The position numbers and the translations under genes are program-made. DNA of 64,000 nt from Rhodomicrobium sp. R_RK_3 (GTDB taxonomy: Bacteria; Pseudomonadota; Alphaproteobacteria; Rhizobiales; Rhodomicrobiaceae): NCBI RefSeq assembly GCF_002198715.1, contig NZ_MWLK01000003.1, forward strand, positions 31,459 through 95,458, written 5' to 3'. Below, one piece after another: positions 42,269 through 51,176 of the stretch. The notes under the pieces were generated by a model, which saw only the letters and a list, made by a program, of their open reading frames with translations, did not search any database and was not told the DNA's origin. The first letter of the stretch is position 1. Every line of letters starts with the position of its first letter.

Positions 42269-45200
42269 TCAGGCGCCTTGCGCCTCGTCCGCCGAGGCGA
42301 GCGCCCTGGCCAGCCCGTTCTGGTCATAGGGCTTTTGCAGCAGCACGGCACTCGCCAGTTCCTCGCGCTCGCGGATGCCGGGCACGCTGTCATTGCCCGT
42401 CGCGAAGACGACCTTCATGTCCGGCTTCTTGCGCCGCGCCTCGCTCGCCAGATCGACGCCGGAAATGCCGGGCAGGCCGATATCGGTCAGCAGCACATCG
42501 ACCGGCTGCTCCTCGATGATGACCAGCGCGTCGCGGGCGGTGCCGGCCTCGAACACGGCATGGCCGAGGCTGGTCAGCATGTCGGCGGTGGTGAGGCGGA
42601 TCAGCGCGTCGTCCTCGACCAGCAGCACGCGCAGCGGCTCGGGGCGCTGGCCGCTCGCGACGGGCTCGGCGTCGAGCGGCAGATGCGCGGCGGGGGCAAG
42701 GCGCGGATTGCGCTGATGATGGTTGCGCAGCACATGGCGGATCTTTCGCGCCAGCGCCTCGCGCGTATAGGGCTTGCTCAAAAGCTCGATGCCGTCATCG
42801 AGCCGGCCGCCATGCACGATGGCGTTGTCGGTATAGCCCGAGGTGAACAGCACGGCGATATTGGGCAGCCGCTCCTTGGCCTTGCGGGCCAGCTCCGGGC
42901 TGCGCATCGGGCCGGGCATGACGACGTCGGTGAACAGCAGGTCGATCGGCACGCCGCTCTCGACGATGGCGAAGGCGCTCTGCGCGTCCCGCGCCTTCAG
43001 CACCCGGTAGCCGAGGTCCGACAGCATCTCGACCGCCGTCAGCCGCACATCCTCATCGTCCTCGACGACGAGCACGGTCTCGGTGCCGCCGGTGACGGGG
43101 CCGGGCGAGACGTCGGTGGCGACATCCTCGTCGCGCAGCACGCGCGGCAGGTAGATGCGGATGGTCGTGCCCTGGCCGGGCTCGCTGTAGATCTTGATAT
43201 GGCCGTCCGACTGCTTGACGAAGCCGTAGACCATGCTGAGGCCGAGCCCGGTGCCCTGGCCCTCCGGCTTGGTGGTGAAGAACGGCTCGAAGACCCGGTC
43301 CATCACGTCGGGTGTCATGCCGCAGCCGGTGTCGGTGACGGCGAGCATGACATATTGGCCGGGGCTGACATTGTGATGGGCGGCATAGGCATCGTCGAGC
43401 GAGGCGTTGCCGGCCTCCACCGTCAGCTTGCCATGCCGGTTCATGGCGTCGCGGGCGTTGATGGCGAGGTTGAGCAGCGCGCTTTCGACCTGGGAGGGAT
43501 CGACCAGCGTGTTCCAAAGCCCGGCCGCGATCACGGTCTCGGTCTCGATGCCGTCGCCGAGGGCGCGGCGGAACATGTCGTCGAGGCCGCGCACGAGGCG
43601 GCCCAGATTGACCACTTTCGGCGCCAGCGGCTGGCGGCGGCCGAAGGCGAGGAGCTGGGAGGCGAGCTTTGCCCCGCGCGAGACGCCCGAGAGCGCATTG
43701 CGCAGCCGCTGTTCGGCCCTCTCATTGCCGGCGACGTCCCTGGCGAGGATCTGCAGATTGCCGCCGATCACCTGGAGCAGATTGTTGAAATCGTGGGCGA
43801 CGCCGCCGGTCAGCTTGCCGACCGCCTCCATCTTCTGCGACTGGCGCAATTGCTGCTCGGCCTGCTCGCGCTCCTGGATGGCCTGGGCGACGCGGCGCTC
43901 GAGCACTTCGTTGAGCTGGCGCTGCGCCTCCTCGCGCTCGCGCAGCATCTCGCTCACCTGGCGGCGCATCCGGGCCATGGCCAGAGCGCTGTCGACGCGG
44001 GCGATCAGCTCGCGGGCGGAGAAGGGTTTTGCCAGATAATCGTCGGCGCCGGCGGCAAGGCCCTCGATGCTGGCATCGGCTCCGGCGCGGGCCGAGAGCA
44101 CGATCACCGGCAGGTCGCGCAGCTCGGGATCCTCGCGGATGGCGCGGAGGAGGCCGAAGCCGTCGAGGCGCGGCATCATGATGTCGGTGAGCACGAGGTC
44201 GGGGCGGCGCAGGCGCAGCACGTCGAGCGCGGCCTTGCCGTCGGCGACGGCCTCGACCTCATGGCGGACGCCGAACAGGCGGCGGACATAGTCGCGCATG
44301 TCGGCATTGTCCTCGGCGAGCAGGATCGAGGCGCGTTCGCCCTTGATGTCCGGTGCGGGCGCGGCGAAGTCCTTCTCGACGGTCTCCTCGCCGGGCGCGA
44401 TGCCGGGCAGCCAGCGCAGCGCCTCCTCGACATAGGCATGGGCGCGCACCGCCGTCGAGGCAAGGCCCCGCTCCTCGGCGATCCGCTCGGCGGGCAGATG
44501 CGCGGAGCCGAGCGGCAGGGCGACGATGAAGGCCGAGCCGCGCCCGTCCTCGCTCTCGACGCGAATGCTGCCGCCATGCAGCTTGACCAGCTCATGCACC
44601 AGGGCGAGGCCGATGCCGCTGCCCTCGAAACTGCGGCCGCGCGCGCCCTCGATGCGGTGGAAGCGCTCGAACAGGCGCGGCAATTCATGCGCGGCGATGC
44701 CGGTGCCGGTGTCGCGCACCGTCAGCTCGACCGCGCCGGGGACGGGTTTGATCTGCGTCGTGATCGAGCCGTCGAAGGTGAATTTGAAGGCGTTGGAGAG
44801 GAGATTGAGCACGATCTTCTCCCACATCTCGCGGTCGACATAGACCGGCTCCGGCAGGGGAGGGCAATCGACCACCAGCTCCAGCCCGGCCTTGTCGGTC
44901 GCCGAGCGGAAATTGCTGGCGAGCTCGGCGGTGAGGGCGGCAAGGTCCGTCGGCTGGAACCGCGCCTGGGCGCGGCCTGCCTCGATGCGCGAGAATTCCA
45001 GCAGCGAGTTGACCAGTTTCAACAGCCGCAGGCCGTTGCGATGCGCCACTTCGATCTGGGCGCGATCGGGGGCGGGCAGGCGGGCGGTGTCGGCGAGCAA
45101 TTCCTCGAGCGGCCCGAGCATCAGGGTCAGCGGCGTGCGGAATTCATGGCTGACATTGGAAAAAAACTGCGTCTTGTCGCGGTCGAGCTCGGCCAGTTTC

Positions 45201-46234
45201 TCGACCCGGCGGCGCTCACTCTCATAGGTCTCGGCATTGGCGATGGCGGCCGAGATCTGCCCGGCGACGAGGCCGAGGAAATCGCGATAGCTGTCGTCGA
45301 ACAGCCGGTAGGGATTGAGGCCGACGATCAGCGCCCCCGGCCGGCCGGTTTCCCCGGCGGCGGAGATCGGGATGACGACGGCGCGGCGGGGCGGCTGGTT
45401 CCAGGCGCTGCTGGCGATATCGATGCCCAGCGATTGCAGGTCGGGGACGAGGTTGATCTCGTGCCGGCGCAAGACATCGGCGAGCGGCCAGGGCGAGGCG
45501 CGGTCGATGGCGACGCTCAGCGGCGCGGCCGGGTGATCGGCGGGGATGCCGCAGCGGGCGGCGCGGGTCGCGGTCTTGCCGTCCGGCTCGGCCAGATAGA
45601 TCAGCGCGAAGGGCAGATCGCGTGGATTGCTCGCCAGCATCTCGGCGCTTCTTTCGCAGGCGTCCCGCCAATTGCGCGCATCGGCCGTGCGGGCGGCAAG
45701 GTCCCGCAAGAGCGCGAGCTGGCGCTCGCCGAACACCCGCTTGGTGTCGTCGGTATTGGCGCAGATGATGCCGCCGGCTATGCCGCTATCGTCGGGGATC
45801 GGGCTGTAGGAGAAGGTGTAGTAGGTCTCCTCCGGATAGCCGTTGCGCTCCATGATGAGGAGCTGTTCCTCGACATAGGTGCCCTCGACGCCGCCGAGCG
45901 CGGTGTCCAGCATCGGGCCGATGTCGCTCCAGATCTCGCTCCAGACCGCCGATGTCGGCTTGCCGAGCGCCCAGGGATGCTTGCCGCCGATGATGGATTT
46001 ATAGGGGTCGTTATAGAGATAGGTCAGCGCGTCTCCCCAGCCGATCCAGATCGGCTGGCGCGATGTGAGCATGACGCGCACCGCGATTTTCAGGCTTTGC
46101 GGCCAGTCCTCGGGCGCCCCGAGCGGCGTCGCGGACCAGTCATGCGCCCGCATCAGCGCGCCGAGTTCGCCGCCGCCCGCCAGGAAATCCGTCGCGCTCT
46201 CGTAGCGGCCGGTGGTGCCGTTATTCTTCTGCAT
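42269..46234 (-). CDS. Giant hybrid histidine kinase: PAS-GAF-HK-REC-HK-REC-REC
   Basis: A 1321-residue soluble hybrid kinase. PAS-like region about 20-165 (IWIGWGDALTYLYNDPYKSI); GAF about 175-335; transmitter 1 with His363 (SNVSHEFRTPLT) and ATPase motifs NLLSNAFKF and SGIGLAL; receiver 1 with Asp684 (LTDIMMPRLDG); a coiled coil about 755-800; transmitter 2 with His814 (GGVAHDFNNLL) and GTGLGLSM; receivers 2 and 3 with Asp1103 (FTDVVMPG) and Asp1251 (LTDIGLPG). The two transmitters belong to different HisKA types. No output domain is present, so partners must exist elsewhere. The ATG at 46234 follows a GTG three codons upstream that is also possible. Confidence 0.92.
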   Translation of the reverse strand: MQKNNGTTGRYESATDFLAGGGELGALMRAHDWSATPLGAPEDWPQSLKIAVRVMLTSRQPIWIGWGDALTYLYNDPYKSIIGGKHPWALGKPTSAVWSEIWSDIGPMLDTALGGVEGTYVEEQLLIMERNGYPEETYYTFSYSPIPDDSGIAGGIICANTDDTKRVFGERQLALLRDLAARTADARNWRDACERSAEMLASNPRDLPFALIYLAEPDGKTATRAARCGIPADHPAAPLSVAIDRASPWPLADVLRRHEINLVPDLQSLGIDIASSAWNQPPRRAVVIPISAAGETGRPGALIVGLNPYRLFDDSYRDFLGLVAGQISAAIANAETYESERRRVEKLAELDRDKTQFFSNVSHEFRTPLTLMLGPLEELLADTARLPAPDRAQIEVAHRNGLRLLKLVNSLLEFSRIEAGRAQARFQPTDLAALTAELASNFRSATDKAGLELVVDCPPLPEPVYVDREMWEKIVLNLLSNAFKFTFDGSITTQIKPVPGAVELTVRDTGTGIAAHELPRLFERFHRIEGARGRSFEGSGIGLALVHELVKLHGGSIRVESEDGRGSAFIVALPLGSAHLPAERIAEERGLASTAVRAHAYVEEALRWLPGIAPGEETVEKDFAAPAPDIKGERASILLAEDNADMRDYVRRLFGVRHEVEAVADGKAALDVLRLRRPDLVLTDIMMPRLDGFGLLRAIREDPELRDLPVIVLSARAGADASIEGLAAGADDYLAKPFSARELIARVDSALAMARMRRQVSEMLREREEAQRQLNEVLERRVAQAIQEREQAEQQLRQSQKMEAVGKLTGGVAHDFNNLLQVIGGNLQILARDVAGNERAEQRLRNALSGVSRGAKLASQLLAFGRRQPLAPKVVNLGRLVRGLDDMFRRALGDGIETETVIAAGLWNTLVDPSQVESALLNLAINARDAMNRHGKLTVEAGNASLDDAYAAHHNVSPGQYVMLAVTDTGCGMTPDVMDRVFEPFFTTKPEGQGTGLGLSMVYGFVKQSDGHIKIYSEPGQGTTIRIYLPRVLRDEDVATDVSPGPVTGGTETVLVVEDDEDVRLTAVEMLSDLGYRVLKARDAQSAFAIVESGVPIDLLFTDVVMPGPMRSPELARKAKERLPNIAVLFTSGYTDNAIVHGGRLDDGIELLSKPYTREALARKIRHVLRNHHQRNPRLAPAAHLPLDAEPVASGQRPEPLRVLLVEDDALIRLTTADMLTSLGHAVFEAGTARDALVIIEEQPVDVLLTDIGLPGISGVDLASEARRKKPDMKVVFATGNDSVPGIREREELASAVLLQKPYDQNGLARALASADEAQGA

Positions 46235-46537
46235 ATCGTTCACGGACGACCATCTCTCATGCGCTTGCCGATCCGGGCCGTGACGCTGCCGGCAATCGGC
46301 CCCCATCGCATTGCGGTGCCGGCATGGCCGGAATTTATAGCGAATTCAGCTTCGGGTAGAAAGGATAGAAAGCCGCTCCGCGCGCCCGGGTTGTCCCGCC
46401 TTTCGCCCAGATCGCGATGGATCGATCCAAAATCGCGAACAATGATCTCGATCTCGAATGGAGGGGGATGACGGGCCGTCTTGGCCCCGTTCCACCCGAG
46501 CGCCCGCGCCGCCGCAGGGCTTCACAAGCTTGTGCGC

Positions 46538-46562
46538 GGAACAGACACACACGCGCAACGTT
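46538..46562 (+). promoter_or_regulatory. EcfG-like promoter GGAAC-N16-CGTT
   Basis: GGAAC at 46538 and CGTT at 46559 are spaced 16 nt apart, as in the alphaproteobacterial general-stress sigma factor EcfG consensus. The site is on the plus strand, 76 bp upstream of the cytochrome c gene. A chance match somewhere in 64 kb is not unlikely, but this one is intergenic and correctly oriented. The rest of the 403-bp gap (46235-46637) shows no gene. Confidence 0.45.
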
Positions 46563-46637
46563 TTGCCATCACTGCCTTTTGCGTTGCTGGGCGACCCCTC
46601 GGCCGGGTTCGGCAAGTAGCATCGGATACCAAGCGTC

Positions 46638-48032
46638 ATGAAGCGCTCAGCGTTGATTGCCATCGGGTTGGTCGCCGTCCTGGCGGTGCTCGGCGCCGGT
46701 GCGGCCTACTACGCCTGGGAGCCCGAAATTCCGCCGGTCGACCCCGGCAAGCGCCCCGCCTTCGATCCCGCGCTCATCCGGCGCGGCGCCGTTCTGGCGG
46801 CTCTGGGCGATTGCAACACCTGTCACACCGCGCCGGGCGGCAAGCCGTTCGCCGGCGGCCTGCCGATCCCGACGCCCTTCGGCACGATCTATTCCACCAA
46901 CATCACCCCCGACGCCGAGACCGGCATCGGGCGGTGGCCGGAGGCGGCTTTCGCCCGCGCCATGCGCCGGGGCGTCGACCGCGAGCGGCGGCATCAATAT
47001 CCGGCCTTCCCCTACGATCATTTCACCAAGGTCACGGACGAGGACAACCGGGCGCTCTATGCCTTTCTGATGACGCGCCAGCCGGTCGGCGCCGAGACGC
47101 CGCCCAACGCTCTGCCGTTTCCGATCAATTTCCGCCCCATCGTCGCAGGCTGGAAGCTGCTTTTCCTGCGCGAGGGGCCTTACAAGCCCGATCCGTCGCG
47201 CGACGCGGTGTGGAATCGCGGCGCCTATCTCGTCGAGGGCATCGGCCATTGCGGCGCCTGCCACACGCCGCGCAATATGCTCGGCGCGGAAAAGCAGGGG
47301 CAAATGTTCTCCGGCGGCGACGCCGAGGGCTGGCACGCCTTCGCCATCAACCACCAGTCGCCCTCGCCGATCCTGTGGGACGCAACCGCCCTCGCCGCCT
47401 ATCTGCGCCAGGGCTGGCACGGCATGCACGGCGTCGCGCGCGGGCCGATGGCGCCGGTTACGGCCAATCTGGCCAATGCCCCGGATGAGGATGTGACGGC
47501 CATCGCCGCCTATGTCGCCTCGGTGATGGGCGAGGCGAGCCCGGAGCGGCGTGAGCAGAGCGACCGGCTCATCAGCGCCGCAAAACCCTCCGGCATAGGC
47601 GACAAGCCGCAATCGGCCGGCAGCCAGACTGTGCCGCCGACGGCCAGCGGCGATCTGGGCAAGGCGATTTATGCCAGCACCTGCGCGAGCTGCCACGAGA
47701 GCGGCCGCCCGGTGCCCTATGGCGGCATCTCCCTGTCGCTGAGCAGCGTCGTCAATTCCGACGATCCGCGCAATCTGATCAATGTCGTGCTGGCGGGCCT
47801 GCCCGCCGCCGAAGGCGTCAAGACCGCGATCATGCCGGGCTTCGCGGCCGTGCTGACCGACCCGCAGGCGGTCGCGCTGCTCGCCTATCTGCGGGCCGAA
47901 TTCAGCGACAGGCCGGCCTGGACCGGCCTCGAAGCGCAATTGCGCGAGGCGCGGCAGTCCCATGTCGCGCTCAAGACCACCTCCGGCCCAGGGCGGCCCA
48001 CATCGGAGACCATCAGCGAGGACAAGCCATGA
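46638..48032 (+). CDS. Membrane-anchored triheme cytochrome c
   Basis: A 464-residue c-type cytochrome. One N-terminal membrane anchor (SALIAIGLVAVLAVLGAGAA) is followed by three heme-binding motifs: CNTCH (Cys59), CGACH and CASCH. The first two domains resemble alcohol/aldehyde dehydrogenase cytochrome subunits (YSTNITPDAETGIGRW; AHGMHGV-type segments). It lies 4 nt overlapping the 2Fe-2S subunit gene, so it should be the periplasmic electron acceptor for the molybdenum hydroxylase encoded next, passing electrons to the respiratory chain. Confidence 0.92.
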   Translation: MKRSALIAIGLVAVLAVLGAGAAYYAWEPEIPPVDPGKRPAFDPALIRRGAVLAALGDCNTCHTAPGGKPFAGGLPIPTPFGTIYSTNITPDAETGIGRWPEAAFARAMRRGVDRERRHQYPAFPYDHFTKVTDEDNRALYAFLMTRQPVGAETPPNALPFPINFRPIVAGWKLLFLREGPYKPDPSRDAVWNRGAYLVEGIGHCGACHTPRNMLGAEKQGQMFSGGDAEGWHAFAINHQSPSPILWDATALAAYLRQGWHGMHGVARGPMAPVTANLANAPDEDVTAIAAYVASVMGEASPERREQSDRLISAAKPSGIGDKPQSAGSQTVPPTASGDLGKAIYASTCASCHESGRPVPYGGISLSLSSVVNSDDPRNLINVVLAGLPAAEGVKTAIMPGFAAVLTDPQAVALLAYLRAEFSDRPAWTGLEAQLREARQSHVALKTTSGPGRPTSETISEDKP

Positions 48033-48520
48033 CGCAACTCATGGTCAATGGCCAGACACGCGAGGTCGACGCCGACCCCGACACGCCCCTGCTTTACGTG
48101 CTGCGCGACGATCTGGAATTGCACGCGGCGAAATATGGCTGCGGCCTTGGCCAATGCGGCTCCTGCACCGTGATCGTCGATGGCGAGGCGGCGCTCTCCT
48201 GCGTGACGCCGCTGCTGCTCGTCGAGGGGCGCAGCATCACCACGCTCGAAGGTCTCGGCACGGCGGAGGATCCGGGGCCGATGCAGCAGGCTTTCATCGA
48301 GGAGCAGGCGGCCCAATGCGGCTATTGCATCGCCGGGATGATGATGCGCGCCCAGGCGCTGCTGCAGAAGAACCCCGACGCCAGCGATGCCGAGATTCGC
48401 GAGGCGCTCGAGCCGCATCTGTGCCGCTGCGGCACCCATATGCGCATCCTGAAAGCGGTACACCGCGCCGCCGGGCTGATGCGCGCGGCGAGCGCCGCCC
48501 CGGCCAAGGGAGCGGCATAG
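48029..48520 (+). CDS. (2Fe-2S)-binding subunit of molybdenum hydroxylase
   Basis: A 163-residue electron-transfer subunit. Cluster 1 uses Cys38, Cys43, Cys46 and Cys58 (GCGLGQCGSCTVIVDG); cluster 2 uses QCGYCIAG and HLCRCGTH. It has no signal peptide, so it would be exported, if at all, together with the Tat-bearing Moco subunit encoded directly after it. Its ATG overlaps the cytochrome stop by 4 nt, and its stop abuts the next ATG without a gap. Confidence 0.93.
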   Translation: MTQLMVNGQTREVDADPDTPLLYVLRDDLELHAAKYGCGLGQCGSCTVIVDGEAALSCVTPLLLVEGRSITTLEGLGTAEDPGPMQQAFIEEQAAQCGYCIAGMMMRAQALLQKNPDASDAEIREALEPHLCRCGTHMRILKAVHRAAGLMRAASAAPAKGAA

Positions 48521-50761
48521 ATGACCGCGCCGATCACCATTTCGCGCCGTTCCGCGCTCCAGGGCGCGGGCGCGCTGATCGTCAGCTTCTCGCTGGCGCG
48601 TGCGGGCTTTGCCCAGGGCGCCTCCGAGACACCCGAAGGCAAGGCGGCGCCGCATCTGCCCGGCAGCCTCGCCGTCGATCCCCATCTGGACGCCTGGATC
48701 CGTATCGATGCGGATGGTTCGGCCACGGTCTTCACCGGCAAGGCCGAGCTGGGGCAGGGCATCAAGACGGCGCTGATCCAGGTCGCCGCCGAGGAACTCG
48801 ATCTGCCGCCGGCGCGGATTACCATGATTACCGCCGACACCGGCCGCACGGCCAATGAGGGCTACACGGCGGGCAGCCATTCCATGCAGGACAGCGGCAC
48901 CGCTATTCGAAATGCCGCCGCGCAGGTCCGCGAATTGCTGATCGCCGAGGCGGGCAAGCGGCTGAACCTGCCTGCCGGGCAATTGAAGGCGGAGAACGGC
49001 GCCGTCATCGCGCCAGACGGCGGCAGGCTCGGCTATGGCGATCTCGTCGGCGCGCTCGATCTGCATGTCGCGGCGGCAGAAATCTCGACGCTGCGCGACC
49101 CCAAGAGCTTCAAGATCCTCGGCACGCCGATGCGGCGGGTCGACATCCCCGCCAAGGTCACCGGCGGCGCGGCTTACGTGCAGGATATGCGCCTGCCCGG
49201 AATGCTGCACGCCCGCGTCGTGCGCCCGCCGAGCTATGGCGCGACGCTGAAGCAGGTGGACATGGCGGCGGTCGAGGCGATGCCGGGCGTCGCCAGGGTG
49301 ATCCGCGACGGCAATTTTCTCGCCGTGGTCGCGCGCCGCGAATATCAGGCGATCAAGGCCATGCGCACGCTCGCCGCCGCCGCCGAATGGCAGGAGGACG
49401 CCCATCTGCCGCAACAGGGCGATCTGGCCGCCTTCATCATGGGGATGCCCTCGAAGGATTACAAAATCCTCGACCAGCATGGCGAAGCGGGCGCCGCGGT
49501 CCTGTCGCTCGAGGTCACCTATACACGGCCCTATATGCTGCACGGCTCGATCGGCCCGTCCTGCGCCGTGGCCCATAGCGAGGACGGCGCCGTCACCGTG
49601 TGCACCCACACGCAAGGCGTCTATCCCGACCGCGCCGCCATCGCCGAATTGCTGCGGCTGCCGCCGGACAGGGTGCGGCTGATCCATGTGCAGGGCTCTG
49701 GCTGCTACGGCCATAATGGCGCCGACGATGCCGCCGGCGATGCAGCCCTGATCGCCTCGAAAATGCCGGGCACGCCGGTGCGGCTGCAATGGATGCGCGA
49801 GCAGGAAAATGCCTGGGAGCCGTTCGGCCCGGCGATGGTGACCAAGGCGCGCGCCGCGCTCGATGCCTCCGGCAGGATCGTCGATTGGAATTATGCCGTG
49901 TGGAGCAACACCCATCTGACCCGGCCCGGCCCGGCCGGCACGCTGCTCGCCGGCCAGCACATCGCCGAGCCGTTTCCGGTGCCGGAGCCCAAACCCATCC
50001 CGCTCCCCGAAGGCGGCGGCGACCGCAACGCCATCCCGATCTATACGCTGCCCAACGCGGAGGTCATGCATCATTTCCTGCCGGACATGCCGCTGCGGGT
50101 CTCGGCCCTGCGCTCGCTCGGCGCTTATATGAATGTCTTCTCGATCGAGAGTTTCATGGGCGAGCTGGCGGCGGCGGCCAATGTCGATCCGGTCGCCTTC
50201 CGCCTGAACCACCTTGACGACCCGCGCGCCCGCGATGTGGTGACGCTGGCCGCCGAACGCTTCGGCTGGGACGGCAGGCCGAAATCGCAGGACGGGCGCG
50301 GCTGCGGCTTCGCCTTCGCGCGCTACAAGAATCTGGCCGCCTTTTGCGCCATCGCCATGGAGATCGAGACCGAGCGGGAGACCGGCCGCATCCGCGTCAG
50401 GCGCGCGGTGGCGGCGGTGGATAGCGGCCAGATCGCCAATCCCGACGGGCTGCGCAATCAGATCGAGGGCGGCATTCTGCAATCCGCGAGCTGGACGCAA
50501 TATGAGAGCGTCAGCTTCGATACGGCGCGCATCACCTCGATCGACTGGGCGACGTATCCGATTTTGCGCTTCCACGCCGTGCCGGACAGCGTCGAAGTGC
50601 ATCTCATCGACCGGCCCGGCCTGCCGTTCCTCGGCGCGGGCGAGGCGGCGCAGGGACCGGCCGCTGCCGCCTTGGCGAATGCCGTCGCCGACGCGACCGG
50701 CCAGAGGATGCGGGATCTGCCGCTGACCGCCGCCAAGCTCAAGGCCGCGATCGGCGTGTAG
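48521..50761 (+). CDS. Tat-exported molybdopterin-binding subunit (isoquinoline 1-oxidoreductase/nicotinate-type)
   Basis: A 746-residue Moco subunit with a twin-arginine signal (ISRRSALQGAGALIVSFSLA, then FAQ), so it is predicted periplasmic. Motifs include FTGKAELGQGIKTALIQVAA, AGSHSMQDSGTA, RPYMLHGSIGPSCAVAH and, near the end, LGAGEAAQGPAAAALANAV with the catalytic glutamate. Together with the 2Fe-2S subunit and triheme cytochrome it forms a complete periplasmic hydroxylase, a layout like isoquinoline 1-oxidoreductase and cytochrome-linked nicotinate hydroxylases. The substrate may be an N-heterocycle or an aldehyde. It is paralogous to the signal-less protein at 14281. Confidence 0.92.
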   Translation: MTAPITISRRSALQGAGALIVSFSLARAGFAQGASETPEGKAAPHLPGSLAVDPHLDAWIRIDADGSATVFTGKAELGQGIKTALIQVAAEELDLPPARITMITADTGRTANEGYTAGSHSMQDSGTAIRNAAAQVRELLIAEAGKRLNLPAGQLKAENGAVIAPDGGRLGYGDLVGALDLHVAAAEISTLRDPKSFKILGTPMRRVDIPAKVTGGAAYVQDMRLPGMLHARVVRPPSYGATLKQVDMAAVEAMPGVARVIRDGNFLAVVARREYQAIKAMRTLAAAAEWQEDAHLPQQGDLAAFIMGMPSKDYKILDQHGEAGAAVLSLEVTYTRPYMLHGSIGPSCAVAHSEDGAVTVCTHTQGVYPDRAAIAELLRLPPDRVRLIHVQGSGCYGHNGADDAAGDAALIASKMPGTPVRLQWMREQENAWEPFGPAMVTKARAALDASGRIVDWNYAVWSNTHLTRPGPAGTLLAGQHIAEPFPVPEPKPIPLPEGGGDRNAIPIYTLPNAEVMHHFLPDMPLRVSALRSLGAYMNVFSIESFMGELAAAANVDPVAFRLNHLDDPRARDVVTLAAERFGWDGRPKSQDGRGCGFAFARYKNLAAFCAIAMEIETERETGRIRVRRAVAAVDSGQIANPDGLRNQIEGGILQSASWTQYESVSFDTARITSIDWATYPILRFHAVPDSVEVHLIDRPGLPFLGAGEAAQGPAAAALANAVADATGQRMRDLPLTAAKLKAAIGV

Positions 50762-50799
50762 AGCGGGATCATTTCGGAGACGTCAGGCGCGACGTGCAT

Positions 50800-50885
50800 T
50801 TGTCATTCCCGCGAAGGCGGGAATCCAGCCGCGTCCACGGCGGGCGCCTCAAGGAAGCTGGATTCCCGTCTGCGCGGGAATGACA
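50800..50885. repeat. Palindromic repeat, family B, short-spacer form (B7)
   Basis: The left arm TTGTCATTCCCGCGAAGGCG and right arm CGTCTGCGCGGGAATGACA flank the spacer phrase CAGCCGCGTCCACGGCGGGC shared with B5 and B8. It lies just after the Moco subunit gene. Its partner B9 and no gene occupy the 415-bp gap 50762-51176. Confidence 0.8.
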
Positions 50886-51060
50886 CCACAATAGGTGCCG
50901 CCGACTGCCTCCATCAGGACCGATCTCCCCCTAGCCGTGGAGAGCCGGCATTTTCGCTTTGCTTCCAACCGCCGCCCCGGCTAAAGCGAAAGCAGACTGC
51001 GCAAAATCGACCGAGAGTCCTGCGACGGCGGGAAAGGGCGAGTTTTTGCTGCTTCTTGAC

Positions 51061-51108
51061 CGCCTTGCTGCGGCGCGCCTGGATCTCCGCCTTTCGCGGG
51101 GGATGCGA
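51061..51108. repeat. Half element of family B (B9)
   Basis: CTGCGGCGCGCCTGGATCTC followed by CGCCTTTCGCGGGGGATG matches the right half of the long-spacer B form, without a recognisable left arm. Confidence 0.45.
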
Positions 51109-51176
51109 AGGGGACTCACCAACCGATCCGCTCTGATGCACATCTCGGCGATCGGGGCCGGCGGAAGGGGCGGACA

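Noticed and set aside
42182..46471. A plus-strand open frame of 1429 codons
   Set aside because: It is opposite the hybrid kinase gene, rich in Gly/Ala/Arg/Asp/His as expected of a GC-rich antisense shadow, and shows no family motifs.
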